Assembly: GCF_004359215.1 (NCBI RefSeq) | Contig: NC_090619.1 | Coordinates: 2,604,303 to 2,660,808, forward strand | DNA length: 56,506 bases | Source: Bremia lactucae | Lineage: Eukaryota > Oomycota > Peronosporomycetes > Peronosporales > Peronosporaceae | Direction of reading: 5' to 3' | Shown here: piece by piece, positions 34,331-45,342 of the stretch | Layout: every line of letters begins with the position of its first letter | How positions within the stretch are numbered: position 1 is the stretch's first letter | The notes under the pieces: generated by a model | What the model saw: only the letters and a program-made list of their open reading frames with translations | Databases searched by the model: none | Told to the model about the DNA's origin: nothing | Translations under genes and position numbers: made by a program

Positions 34331-35764
34331 CACGTCCAGCAGTCGCACTTTAATCCTTTTTCCCAAAACCGTAGTTTCCAGCATCACGCTGCCACGTTTG
34401 GTCACTCGCAGTGCTCCGCCGTCCGCGGTCACGCACTGACTTTCAAAGTCCTCCGGACTTTCCAGCAGCTGCTCATCGTTTACCAGATGACGACTGGATC
34501 CCGTATCCAAGATCCACACTCCTTTTTCTGCTGCTTCATCGCCTATAGTGATTACAAAATCCGCATCACCACCCTGGCTCCTTTCCTTTTTCTTTCTCTT
34601 GCACGCCGATTTTAGATGCCCTTGTTGGCCACATCTAAAGCACTTTCGCGTGTCCACCTTTCCTTCGTGAACGTCATTTACAACGTCACACCCGAGTTGT
34701 TTCCCGCGAATCTCGATCTCCGTTGAGTGGGCGAAATGCGCCAGTTCTTCCGCTTGGCACAAGTAATCCGTGCGTCCCATATTAAGCCGCGATAACATCG
34801 ATACACGCATCGCTGGATCTGCATAGTGCACAATGTTGTTTAGCACCAAATTATCCGCGCCACCACACGCTTCGCTGACCGCTATCAGGTATAGGTAGTG
34901 CTCCGTCCAACTACGTTTCACGCCCTTCGAGGCCGTGAACATCTTCATACTCTGCGCAGGAGTAATCTTGGTTGCGAAGGTATGCAGCATGCGCTGCATG
35001 GCGTGCTCTGGTGTAGGCTCCTCCAACCACCAGGCCTCAACTTGTTGATTGTAGTATCTCTCCGCCATTCCGGCAAGATAGTGTCCGAGGATACCCACTT
35101 TCACGTCCTCTGTTCAATGAAATCTGCACGCACGTTCCGCGAACTGGATTTGCCGTACAAACTTCTTTCTTCACGATAAAAAACCGCTGCCAAGTTCCTG
35201 GTAGAGCTCTTTGCCATCGAAATGGTGTATCCCGAGCTTACGCTGACGCGTATCTGGAAGACGTGGAAAGTTGTTTAGAGGTGCCTGCGTGCCCTGAGGC
35301 ATAGTGGGTGCCCTGACAGGCTGCTGATAGACAGGATGCGGCACGTAGTGCTGCGGCAGCTCTGGCTGAGTGCTTGGGCCATTTCCACATTCGTCGCAGC
35401 ATTCCCGAACCCGTGCTCACGTTGCTTCACGCCAAAATACGTAGCCGGTGAAATTGGCTGCTGTCGCCGTGGTGGAGGCGTCTGGTCAACGTCATCCGAT
35501 CCATAGCCCTCCCGAGTCCCAAGGCTGACTTAAACACGCTTGATTTACGTCCCGTGAAACGCTCCTTCTCATATTGTCGCTGCTGCGACGCCTCCAGGCG
35601 CCCGTGAGGAGATCCAGGAGTTTGTCCTGCGTGTCCACCGGCTTAGCCGGCTTCTTGACTTCATCTTTACCTCCATTGTGGCCGTCGTCCTGTTCCTGGT
35701 CGACCTTGGCTTTCGGAGTGTCTGGAGCTTCGCTCCCGGCGACGGTGTGAACTGTTCGGTTCAT
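34325..35764 (-). pseudogene. Copia gag and protease (frame-broken)
   Basis: The first frame starts MNRTVHTVAGSEAPD at 35764, 5 nt after the 5' LTR. After frame breaks at about 35490-35110, the frame 35104-34325 continues with EAWWLEEPTPEHAMQRMLHT, MSRLNMGRTDYLCQAEELAH-like capsid text, a zinc knuckle CFRCGQQGHLKSAC (CX2CX4HX4C) and the protease active site WILDTGSSRHLVND (DTG). The protease motif is intact within a 259-codon frame, while gag upstream is broken. Confidence 0.88.
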
Positions 35765-35768
35765 AACC
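35758..35768 (-). promoter_or_regulatory. Probable primer binding site of the copia element (half-tRNA type)
   Basis: Immediately after the 5' LTR the minus strand reads GGTTATGAACC. This complements the anticodon stem-loop of initiator tRNA-Met (which contains CTCATAACC) with one mismatch. Drosophila copia uses the same internal region of tRNA-iMet rather than the tRNA 3' end (established for that element). The ATG in this site is also the gag start codon. Confidence 0.65.
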
Positions 35769-35948
35769 TGTTAGTTGTGTGAGGATGCCGTTGTGTATTA
35801 AGAAGTGAGTTCTCTAGCTAATTATTTACATGCATTTTTCCTTATAACTACCCGTGCAATTCAGCGCTTCCCATCCTAAGATCCTAAGAGGGTCGGCCGA
35901 ACCGCGATTAAAACTGCGGTTACACTAGTGTAACCTCCGATTCCAACA
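35769..35948 (-). repeat. 5' LTR of the copia element
   Basis: 180 bp, same ends as the 3' LTR, and the same 18-bp palindrome at 35919-35936. A TTAAG duplication follows at 35949-35953. Confidence 0.92.
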
Positions 35949-36102
35949 TTAAGTGATCTCGGGGGGTTTCTGAAACAAAAATGGGGAGGAGGTCAGATTA
36001 ACAATAGTCACATAAGGGTGAACTTAACGAAACTTGGGGGGAATGAGATTACCAATGCTTTAAAAAAGCTGGAAGCCATGCTGGTGCATATATCATGCAA
36101 GC

Positions 36103-36202
36103 NNNNNNNNNNNNNNNNNNNNNNNNNNNNNNNNNNNNNNNNNNNNNNNNNNNNNNNNNNNNNNNNNNNNNNNNNNNNNNNNNNNNNNNNNNNNNNNNNN
36201 NN
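36103..36202. other. Assembly gap, 100 N
   Basis: Exactly 100 N, the conventional placeholder for a gap of unknown size. It cuts the 5' end of the family A LTR that follows. The 150 nt before it (35954-36102) hold no recognisable gene. Confidence 0.98.
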
Positions 36203-36724
36203 AAAGTTGCCCTAATGTTACACAGTCCCCGTTAAGTACATTTGGTGTACTTAAGGGGATGGTCAATTACTTAATTTAAGTAATTAGACCCAACACTCGG
36301 GTATGGTGCACATTTGTGACCAAACCTTGTGGATGTGATGCACATGGTTGCATTCACATTAGGAGGGATGACGCCTAGCGTCATCCGTTACGCGAGGTAT
36401 GTAGAAAGATACGCTCGCAGTACATATTTAATGTTATCGATAGAGATAACATTTTAATTGGTAAAAATAGGTATTTGTATTTAATTCTATTAAATATAAA
36501 TCAGTCTGAAAACTACTTCCTCCTTGGTAAGTGCGCACGAGGAGACGGATTACCGCTCCCGTGACGACACTTAACCAGAGTACTTAGTGTGTTGGGTGAG
36601 GTCGCTTGCGCGCCCACCACAACTACCTCACTGCACGCAAGAGAAGCAGGTTTAACCACTTCCTCGCTGTGCTAGAGTGTGTGTCTAAGTAGAGCGTGGC
36701 CGCATTACGACGTGCCCGCCTGCA
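36203..36724 (+). repeat. Family A LTR, third copy (5' end in the gap)
   Basis: Resumes at AAAGTTGCCCTAATG, about 10 nt inside the LTR start, and matches 2720-2189 (reverse) and the A blocks of 52969-53860 almost throughout. It ends GCCTGCA at 36724. The next bases do not match the TGGTAGCACTCG site of the other copies, so this is either a solo LTR or the border of a diverged element. Confidence 0.8.
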
Positions 36725-37304
36725 TCCAGTGGCGTATTCGTGCATGTAAATCGATGTCTCGTGTTAATGTAAGCCTCTTCTTACGTGGTGGTAGTCTGTC
36801 TCCATATGAGATGTATCTTGTCCGGACGTATTCGTTCGGAGGCACGCGCATCGGCAAATGTTGAGTCACTTCACAGTTGATGAAAAATACCACACTGACT
36901 TGGTCGGGAACACGCCACGCATGTAGCGGCTCCTTGTGGCGAAGTTGTCTCCGTTAACTTTTTCGACGAGGACCTGGCGCCAAGACGTCATGTGTAGAAG
37001 ACATGTCATAACCTGTTGAAATATCGAAGCTGAGTGAAGCGAAGCGAGTCTAAGCGAGGTGAAGGAAAGAGTCTACGCGAAAACTAAATCGGAGCGAAGA
37101 CACATGAATTATAGAAGGAATATTTAAAAGTGTGTGTATTTAAATTCTTAGATCACAACTATCTCTAGTAGCTAGTATTTTAGCTACTTGTAACCTTCCT
37201 CTGCATGTCAGTGTACGTAAAGTAGTTGGGGCACTTCACCTTTACTATTATCAGTGTACGTTGGTTAGTACTGTTATCAGTATTAGCATAAGGTGCCTCA
37301 TTAC
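36725..37304. other. Unassigned spacer, probably eroded LTR of the next element
   Basis: No protein domain recognised. A purine-rich stretch with GAAGCGAAGCGAG-type repeats lies at about 37036-37062. Repeats of CAGTGTACGT at 37208 and 37252 resemble the family B LTR arrays. The end CATTACA at 37303, followed by CCGAGTAGCACTTCGTAGTCC, parallels the family B LTR end and primer site at 15163, so roughly 37100-37303 is likely a diverged family B-like LTR. Confidence 0.45.
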
Positions 37305-38365
37305 ACCGAGTAGCACTTCGTAGTCCGTTTAACGGCCTACGCACGTTCCATCCAACATGAGCATGTGTTGGATGAAGAAGGAGGGAACTTTCGAGCCCCG
37401 CTTTCACGCAACGCGTAAAATGTTTACTCATTTGAGTGACTTGTAATGGAGAGCGGTTAAACGTATGAGTTTGGTCGTAGGCGGGTTAGCCGTTAGCACC
37501 ATGTTGTTTGCTCTGCACAGAGACGAGCTACATGCGGCTAAAGCCTAGTTCAATCAACAAAAACTCAACAGGGCCCAAGAAAGGACCTTGCTTCACCAGC
37601 AAGGCTCTCAATACAAAGAGGTGCTGAGAAACAGGGTGCTCAACAGTTGAACTGTTGAGACAGCAGCATTTACATGCTGTTAGGGGCCGACGCCTTCGCG
37701 TCGACCCGAAACCTTCATGATTAAAATCTCTAAATTAAAGGCAATCAAAGACGACTCACTTTTAAAATGATTCGTCAAATTATACGACGCCATTGAAGCT
37801 CGCTGCATCCATGATCATGCGACAAAAGTAAAATTTGGATGTGCAACTTGGCCGGACGAACCATATTTTAGGCGCATCGGCTCAATGTTCAGGACTCATT
37901 TGTCTTTAGGTCGTATGATGTCTTTAAGACCCGGCTCAGACAAACATTTGAGCCGCCACGTAGCGAAGTCAGGGCTCGAGCAAGCTCCTGGATTTGAAGC
38001 AGGGCATAAGCGTGAAGATGACGCTCGTGCCCAACATAGACGATACCTTGTAAGATGTATCTTGAGTCATCCAATTGATAAGCAAACACAGGGAGCTGTG
38101 TTTATTAAAGGTGTTGCTGACGGCCCTGTCAAGACTCACCTGTAAGCGATCTCTGTAGCAAAGCAGGAGGACTTTAGCCTTAAATAGGTTTTCGTCCACT
38201 GTGGTGTTTATCGTATAAATAGACGACAAGAAAATGAAGGTCCCAGAACCAAAAGGCTACTCGTATGTAGAGAGCGAGAAACCTCTCTCTTCACGTTACA
38301 ACTGATTGCAAAAACGCAATCGTTGTCGAAGGGCGCATCACGATTTAAGAGCCCACGCTCAGTGC
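37305..38365 (+). pseudogene. Gag fragment of a family B-like Ty3/gypsy element
   Basis: Family B gag is recognisable in pieces: MSLVVGGLAVSTMLFALHRD (about 37465), LLHQQGSQY (about 37590), RSYDVFKTRLRQTFEPPR (about 37904-37958) and a stretch resembling the VFIKG..DGPVKTHL part. The frame stops repeatedly. At about 38345-38365 it breaks off and an inverted gag-protease piece follows. Confidence 0.7.
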
Positions 38366-39494
38366 CTAGAAACACTGAAGCCATTATTCCAGGATGACAT
38401 CAATTTGTCATCCAATTCGAGTACGATAAAACCATCACCGCGATGATTGCGCCTGTTTCTGTGCGTACTGTCATCCTCGGTAGAGGAATATCGCGCTCAA
38501 TAAATTTAAGTCTACAATTTCTAGCGATTGGCGTCGAATAAAATTGTACGACGCCCCGCAATCGACAAGGGACTTTAGTAGCAATTTATATGCCAGTACC
38601 ATTTCAAGGTGATAAGTTAACCTCATTACCTGGGGCAGTTACACAAAATGTTTGTGTGTGAGCAGCAGCTTTCGTCGAAAGACCTGCAGATTCGTTTGAC
38701 TTTGCTGGATCAGTAGAGCTCCGCAACTTCTGACCCCGGCGGTTATTTTGGCGATCCGCCTCACCTTTGTTATTGCGCAATAGCGTCTGATCCGCGTCCT
38801 CCGCTTTTTTTAGCGGGAAGTCGAACGTTTCGCTGAGCCCTAAGCGTTAGGCGCTAAATCATGGCCCGTCCTTTGACAGCGATTGCATTTTTGCAATAAT
38901 TTGAAACTTGAAGAGCGAGGTTTCTCGCTCTCTACATACGAGAAGCCTATAGGTTCTGGGCCTTCATTTTCTTGCCATCTATTTATACGTTAAACACCAC
39001 AGTGGACGAAAACCTTTTAAGGCTAAAGTCCTCCTGAATTGCTACAAAGATCGCTTACAGGGGAGTCTTGACAGGACCGTCAGCATTACCTTTAATAAAC
39101 ACAGCTCCCTGTGTTTGTTTATTAATTGGATGACTCAAGATACATCTTACAAGGTATCGTCTATGTTGGGCATGAACGTCATCTTCACGCTTATGCCCTG
39201 CTTCAAATCCAGGACCTTGCTCGAGCCCTGACTTCGCTACGTGGCGGCTCAAATGTTTGTCTGAGCCGGGTCTTAAAGACATCATACGACCTAAAGACAA
39301 ATGAGTCGTGAAGCTTGAGCCCATGCACCCAAGGTTTGGTTCGTCCGGCTAAGTTGCACATGCCAAATTTTACTTTCGTCGCACCATCATGGATGCAGCG
39401 AGCTTCAATGACGTCGTATAATTTGACGAACCATTTTAAAAGTGAGTCGTCCCCGACTGCCTTTTATTTAGAGATTTGGATCATGAAGGTTTTG
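38366..39494 (-). pseudogene. Inverted gag-nucleocapsid-protease fragment of the same family
   Basis: Read from 39494 on the minus strand it repeats the gag of 37709-38345, then continues into a nucleocapsid-like region and a protease start LVDCGASYNFIRRQSLE at about 38575-38525. There the usual DSG or DTG is DCG, a variant of the active site with the Asp kept. Together with the plus-strand gag it makes a long inverted repeat with arms of roughly 635 bp. It ends exactly at the LTR that starts at 39495. Confidence 0.75.
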
Positions 39495-40145
39495 TGTAAT
39501 CGGGCACACAACGGTTGGAGAACCGTTGTTGCGGTACATTTATTTTATTATATAGGTAAAATACCTTCTTTATCCAATTCTAAATTCGTTAAATAATTAT
39601 GTCCAATTTATTATGGGTAACAAATGTGGTCGCCGCCAAATTTATATCTGGCGGCCAAAATCTATTTTAATTAGCTGGTTAGGCTTTAGAATAAATAATT
39701 TAATAAAGTGCAGTTCCCCTTTTGATCGAAAAGCGTTAAGTGGCTTCCTATGTCTTGCGCATTGATCTGTGAGAGATAAAAGCCTTTTAAGGTATATACT
39801 CTTGGGCACTAGTTGCCACTTGGTTCTACAAACCTCTGAATCTCTTGAACTAGAATTCATTAAGCTTAATAGCTTGTACGACTCCCTGACTTGTTAATCC
39901 CATTAGTTCTTTAGAAGTAAGAGACTCTCTGGGTCTATAAATCTTCTTCTGACTTCAGGAGCGAGTATCTCCGCTACACCGGGTAGCATTCATAGTCAAT
40001 CTACGCCTTAGTCTTTATAAGACTAATTTCTCACTGAAATGGAAGAGATTCTAAAACTTTCAGAGGCGCGACGCGCGGTTATGACAAGCTCAAAACTGTA
40101 TTTGAACTTGAACATGTGTAGTTTAGTATCTCCCAGGGACCAGAG
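39495..40145 (+). mobile_element. Family C LTR and start of gag, first of two duplicate copies, cut by the gap
   Basis: LTR 39495-39978 (TGTAATCGGG ... CCGCTACA), then CCGGGTAGCATTCATAG as primer-site-like sequence, and gag start MEEILKLSEARRAVMTSSKL at 40039. It is cut at 40145 by the N run. The sequence is repeated at 42587-43237 with one difference that I saw (G at about 39921 against A at 43013). Confidence 0.85.
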
Positions 40146-40984
40146 NNNNNNNNNNNNNNNNNNNNNNNNNNNNNNNNNNNNNNNNNNNNNNNNNNNNNNN
40201 NNNNNNNNNNNNNNNNNNNNNNNNNNNNNNNNNNNNNNNNNNNNNNNNNNNNNNNNNNNNNNNNNNNNNNNNNNNNNNNNNNNNNNNNNNNNNNNNNNNN
40301 NNNNNNNNNNNNNNNNNNNNNNNNNNNNNNNNNNNNNNNNNNNNNNNNNNNNNNNNNNNNNNNNNNNNNNNNNNNNNNNNNNNNNNNNNNNNNNNNNNNN
40401 NNNNNNNNNNNNNNNNNNNNNNNNNNNNNNNNNNNNNNNNNNNNNNNNNNNNNNNNNNNNNNNNNNNNNNNNNNNNNNNNNNNNNNNNNNNNNNNNNNNN
40501 NNNNNNNNNNNNNNNNNNNNNNNNNNNNNNNNNNNNNNNNNNNNNNNNNNNNNNNNNNNNNNNNNNNNNNNNNNNNNNNNNNNNNNNNNNNNNNNNNNNN
40601 NNNNNNNNNNNNNNNNNNNNNNNNNNNNNNNNNNNNNNNNNNNNNNNNNNNNNNNNNNNNNNNNNNNNNNNNNNNNNNNNNNNNNNNNNNNNNNNNNNNN
40701 NNNNNNNNNNNNNNNNNNNNNNNNNNNNNNNNNNNNNNNNNNNNNNNNNNNNNNNNNNNNNNNNNNNNNNNNNNNNNNNNNNNNNNNNNNNNNNNNNNNN
40801 NNNNNNNNNNNNNNNNNNNNNNNNNNNNNNNNNNNNNNNNNNNNNNNNNNNNNNNNNNNNNNNNNNNNNNNNNNNNNNNNNNNNNNNNNNNNNNNNNNNN
40901 NNNNNNNNNNNNNNNNNNNNNNNNNNNNNNNNNNNNNNNNNNNNNNNNNNNNNNNNNNNNNNNNNNNNNNNNNNNNNNNNNNNN
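40146..40984. other. Assembly gap, 839 N
   Basis: 839 N. The sequence on its left (37893-40145) and the sequence 3092 bp further on (40985-43237) are copies of each other, so the gap separates two copies of one 2253-bp block. Open frames running through the N have no meaning. Confidence 0.98.
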
Positions 40985-43237
40985 GACTCATTTGTCTTTA
41001 GGTCGTATGATGTCTTTAAGACCCGGCTCAGACAAACATTTGAGCCGCCACGTAGCGAAGTCAGGGCTCGAGCAAGCTCCTGGATTTGAAGCAGGGCATA
41101 AGCGTGAAGATGACGCTCGTGCCCAACATAGACGATACCTTGTAAGATGTATCTTGAGTCATCCAATTGATAAGCAAACACAGGGAGCTGTGTTTATTAA
41201 AGGTGTTGCTGACGGCCCTGTCAAGACTCACCTGTAAGCGATCTCTGTAGCAAAGCAGGAGGACTTTAGCCTTAAATAGGTTTTCGTCCACTGTGGTGTT
41301 TATCGTATAAATAGACGACAAGAAAATGAAGGTCCCAGAACCAAAAGGCTACTCGTATGTAGAGAGCGAGAAACCTCTCTCTTCACGTTACAACTGATTG
41401 CAAAAACGCAATCGTTGTCGAAGGGCGCATCACGATTTAAGAGCCCACGCTCAGTGCCTAGAAACACTGAAGCCATTATTCCAGGATGACATCAATTTGT
41501 CATCCAATTCGAGTACGATAAAACCATCACCGCGATGATTGCGCCTGTTTCTGTGCGTACTGTCATCCTCGGTAGAGGAATATCGCGCTCAATAAATTTA
41601 AGTCTACAATTTCTAGCGATTGGCGTCGAATAAAATTGTACGACGCCCCGCAATCGACAAGGGACTTTAGTAGCAATTTATATGCCAGTACCATTTCAAG
41701 GTGATAAGTTAACCTCATTACCTGGGGCAGTTACACAAAATGTTTGTGTGTGAGCAGCAGCTTTCGTCGAAAGACCTGCAGATTCGTTTGACTTTGCTGG
41801 ATCAGTAGAGCTCCGCAACTTCTGACCCCGGCGGTTATTTTGGCGATCCGCCTCACCTTTGTTATTGCGCAATAGCGTCTGATCCGCGTCCTCCGCTTTT
41901 TTTAGCGGGAAGTCGAACGTTTCGCTGAGCCCTAAGCGTTAGGCGCTAAATCATGGCCCGTCCTTTGACAGCGATTGCATTTTTGCAATAATTTGAAACT
42001 TGAAGAGCGAGGTTTCTCGCTCTCTACATACGAGAAGCCTATAGGTTCTGGGCCTTCATTTTCTTGCCATCTATTTATACGTTAAACACCACAGTGGACG
42101 AAAACCTTTTAAGGCTAAAGTCCTCCTGAATTGCTACAAAGATCGCTTACAGGGGAGTCTTGACAGGACCGTCAGCATTACCTTTAATAAACACAGCTCC
42201 CTGTGTTTGTTTATTAATTGGATGACTCAAGATACATCTTACAAGGTATCGTCTATGTTGGGCATGAACGTCATCTTCACGCTTATGCCCTGCTTCAAAT
42301 CCAGGACCTTGCTCGAGCCCTGACTTCGCTACGTGGCGGCTCAAATGTTTGTCTGAGCCGGGTCTTAAAGACATCATACGACCTAAAGACAAATGAGTCG
42401 TGAAGCTTGAGCCCATGCACCCAAGGTTTGGTTCGTCCGGCTAAGTTGCACATGCCAAATTTTACTTTCGTCGCACCATCATGGATGCAGCGAGCTTCAA
42501 TGACGTCGTATAATTTGACGAACCATTTTAAAAGTGAGTCGTCCCCGACTGCCTTTTATTTAGAGATTTGGATCATGAAGGTTTTGTGTAATCGGGCACA
42601 CAACGGTTGGAGAACCGTTGTTGCGGTACATTTATTTTATTATATAGGTAAAATACCTTCTTTATCCAATTCTAAATTCGTTAAATAATTATGTCCAATT
42701 TATTATGGGTAACAAATGTGGTCGCCGCCAAATTTATATCTGGCGGCCAAAATCTATTTTAATTAGCTGGTTAGGCTTTAGAATAAATAATTTAATAAAG
42801 TGCAGTTCCCCTTTTGATCGAAAAGCGTTAAGTGGCTTCCTATGTCTTGCGCATTGATCTGTGAGAGATAAAAGCCTTTTAAGGTATATACTCTTGGGCA
42901 CTAGTTGCCACTTGGTTCTACAAACCTCTGAATCTCTTGAACTAGAATTCATTAAGCTTAATAGCTTGTACGACTCCCTGACTTGTTAATCCCATTAGTT
43001 CTTTAGAAGTAAAAGACTCTCTGGGTCTATAAATCTTCTTCTGACTTCAGGAGCGAGTATCTCCGCTACACCGGGTAGCATTCATAGTCAATCTACGCCT
43101 TAGTCTTTATAAGACTAATTTCTCACTGAAATGGAAGAGATTCTAAAACTTTCAGAGGCGCGACGCGCGGTTATGACAAGCTCAAAACTGTATTTGAACT
43201 TGAACATGTGTAGTTTAGTATCTCCCAGGGACCAGAG
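40985..43237 (+). repeat. 2253-bp duplicate of 37893-40145
   Basis: It starts at the first base after the gap (GACTCATTTGTC) and ends with CCAGGGACCAGAG. Base-by-base comparison over long stretches shows identity apart from a single change near 43013. It contains the gag foldback (plus arm 40985-41437, minus arm about 41950-42586) and the family C 5' LTR (42587-43070). It is probably an uncollapsed assembly overlap and not a true tandem duplication. Confidence 0.9.
42587..43070 (+). repeat. 5' LTR of family C
   Basis: 484 bp, TGTAATCGGG ... CCGCTACA. Near its start ACAACGGTT and AACCGTTGT form a hairpin with a GGAG loop, and about 135 nt in, GCCGCCA and TGGCGGC form a second one. Both occur in the 3' LTR. 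Confidence 0.85.
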
Positions 43238-44150
43238 TCCTGCATGCAAGGCTTGAAGCCTTCACGCGATATGAAGCCTGCCTGATCGGCCAGGTTCAAC
43301 ATCACATCTCTGTACCTGATTAAGAGCCGAAGGCTAACCCTCTAGCTGTCAATGCGAAGACATTTGAGGAAAAAGAGGGAGAAAATCTCCCTTTTTGGAT
43401 TAGGCAGATAAAGATTTCCATTGATTCCGCCTTGTTCCTAACAAAACGGCAAAAGGTGGCTATGGCCATTTCCAAACTAGGAGGTAGCGCGATGGAGTGG
43501 GCACTATCGTGCAGTACGTCCATAAACGACACTTTCCCTTCATGGAATCGATGAAAAAGCAAAAGATTAGCATGTTTGCACCGCCAGATCAGGCTTTTCA
43601 CATGCAGGCACGGCTCCTAGCGACTCGACAAGGTAAACGAACCCTAGGTAACTATGTCCAGGAGTTGAGAACTCTCATTGCATCTATGCATCAAGATCCG
43701 GTGCATGCAATAGAAGCAATTGTCGTTACGATCTTAATGGGGGGATCTCAATGACTCAATGAGGGCGTTGCCCGGACGGAATTATTTCCAATCCCAGCCT
43801 GCTACTTTTGAAGAGGAAGTTGCCATAGCGCAACGCGCTGAGTTTGCCTATAAGTCTGCTCGTGTTAGCACGCCTGTTTACCGTACGAGCTCTTCGAGCA
43901 CATGGAACCAATGGCTCTGAGCCTCGTTGAGGAAGGAAATGAGGAAGTTCAAGCTGTGGAACAGCATAAGAATAACCGTAGATGTTATATGTGCGGAAGC
44001 ATAAAACATTTACGTCCGGTCTGTCCCCTACGCAATACGCGCAAAGATCGAAATACAACAATCCCGACCTATAACAGAAATCTGGTACGGTGCGGGAAGA
44101 CGTCGATACCCAGGAGGTGCGGGGCGCCCTACTGGAGAAGTCCTAGGCTC
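43131..44150 (+). pseudogene. Gag of family C
   Basis: Starts MEEILKLSEARRAVMTSSKL. After stops between 43250 and 43490 it is readable as GTIVQYVHKRHFPFMESMKK, MFAPPDQAFHMQARLLATRQ, GKRTLGNYVQELRTLIASMH and later YRTSSSSTWNQ-like text. A zinc knuckle CYMCGSIKHLRPVC (CX2CX4HX4C) lies at about 43985-44026. There are several frameshifts. Confidence 0.78.
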
Positions 44151-44202
44151 TGTTGAACCTCTAGGAGGTGAGAGTAAATAGGACCTAGCCCCGATTAGCT
44201 CG

Positions 44203-45342
44203 GTGCGCAATGACACGGGGCGTGAGTACAAGCCTGGTTTGTTAGACGCTCAAGCAACTGTGAAGGGCCTTGATAAGCCATGGCCAATTTTAATTGACTC
44301 GTACAATTATGTTCGACGCCTTTCCCTTGAAGGAAGTCAACAATGCGTTGAGGCGCTTAGAGCGCATGAAGGTGATACAATCTCTGTTCGCTTAGCGACT
44401 GGAATTCGTGTCACTGTTCCCAAAGTCTCACTGAACTTAGGTATGAAGTTTCTGGACATGACAGTATGGAACGCTGTCTCGTCCTTAAATTGGATTTGGT
44501 ACATGATCCCATCCTTGATATGGCCTAATTAGAACACCATGATCCATGGATCGATTGGAGGTCTAAGACCTAAGGCGCCACGCGCAAATGTTCCTAGCAA
44601 AGTTTTGGAGAGTCATGAACCCACCTTTGCTAGGCAACAAAAGCGCTATTGGCGCGGATCATTGAATGAGTCTGTCAGTGTTTTAGACATTGGCATGTCT
44701 GAATTAATAAACTCTAATGTTAAAAACATTAATTCTGAGCCCGACTCAGCAGAAATAAGTGGAACAGCACGTACTCCGTCGAGTGACACTCGTTATAATA
44801 ACGATTCACTAAATGCTGAAAGCATTGTTGGCCTAAAGCCGAATCATCAAGGGTGCAATATCCCTGAGATACGTGGAGTGGCACGTCTAAGTCCACCGAG
44901 TGTGGTCGGCCGAGGTGGCACCATACTGAGTGTCAGTAGTGACACTATTGGCGGTTCGCCAGGACCTCAAGGTTACAATATCCCTAAGATACGTGGAGTA
45001 GCACGTCTAAGTCCACCGTGTATGGTCGGCCGAGGTGGCACCATACTGAGTGTTAATAGTAACACTATTAACTGTTCGCCAGGGCATTCTGGGTCAAACC
45101 CTTCTAATGCACGTAACCTTAACCATCAATGGAATCCGGCACGGCCGCTAAGTGAAACATTTTGCTCAATCGGTCAACAGAGACCACTCTGCCGGACTTA
45201 CCGGCTTAATCTTTCAGTAGACCGAAAACAAAATCATACTAATGGACTCTCACACCCTATGGGTACGAACAGACTTGCCAGTAGAGCAGCAGCATGCGCC
45301 GAGGGTTTAACCCGTTGGCAAGTTTCGCATGTGCGAACTTAA
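44203..45342 (+). pseudogene. Decayed protease and repeat-bearing linker of family C
   Basis: 44203-44532 holds the protease remnant PWPILIDSYNYVRRLSLEGS, where the Gly of DSG is gone, then RLATGIRVTVPKVSLNLGMK. The next frame, 44539-45342 (267 codons), starts MIHGSIGGLRPKAPRANVP and carries a 40-residue tandem repeat (about 44849-44968 and 44969-45088). Its unit shows NIP.IRGVARLSPP, VVGRGGTILSV and TI..SPG. The function of the linker is unknown. RT would be expected after it but is absent. Confidence 0.7.

Larger units (their letters stand above)
31092..35953 (-). mobile_element. Ty1/copia LTR retrotransposon with target site duplication
   Basis: The element spans 31097-35948 and is flanked by TTAAG on both sides (31092-31096 and 35949-35953), a 5-bp target site duplication. 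LTRs begin TGTTAG and end CAACA. The order on the minus strand is 5' LTR, gag, protease, integrase, RT, RNase H, 3' LTR, the copia order with integrase before RT. Frameshifts and stops split every protein, so it is inactive. By eye the LTRs differ at roughly a dozen substitutions plus a 3-nt indel over about 180 nt, so it is not a recent insertion. Confidence 0.93.

Noticed and set aside
40023..41181. Long open frames of more than 300 codons across 40146-40984
   Set aside because: They are read through N bases and carry no information.
37893..43237. True recent tandem duplication of 2.25 kb
   Set aside because: The copies meet the gap exactly at contig ends and differ at only one base that I saw, so an uncollapsed assembly overlap is the simpler reading. 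Not excluded.
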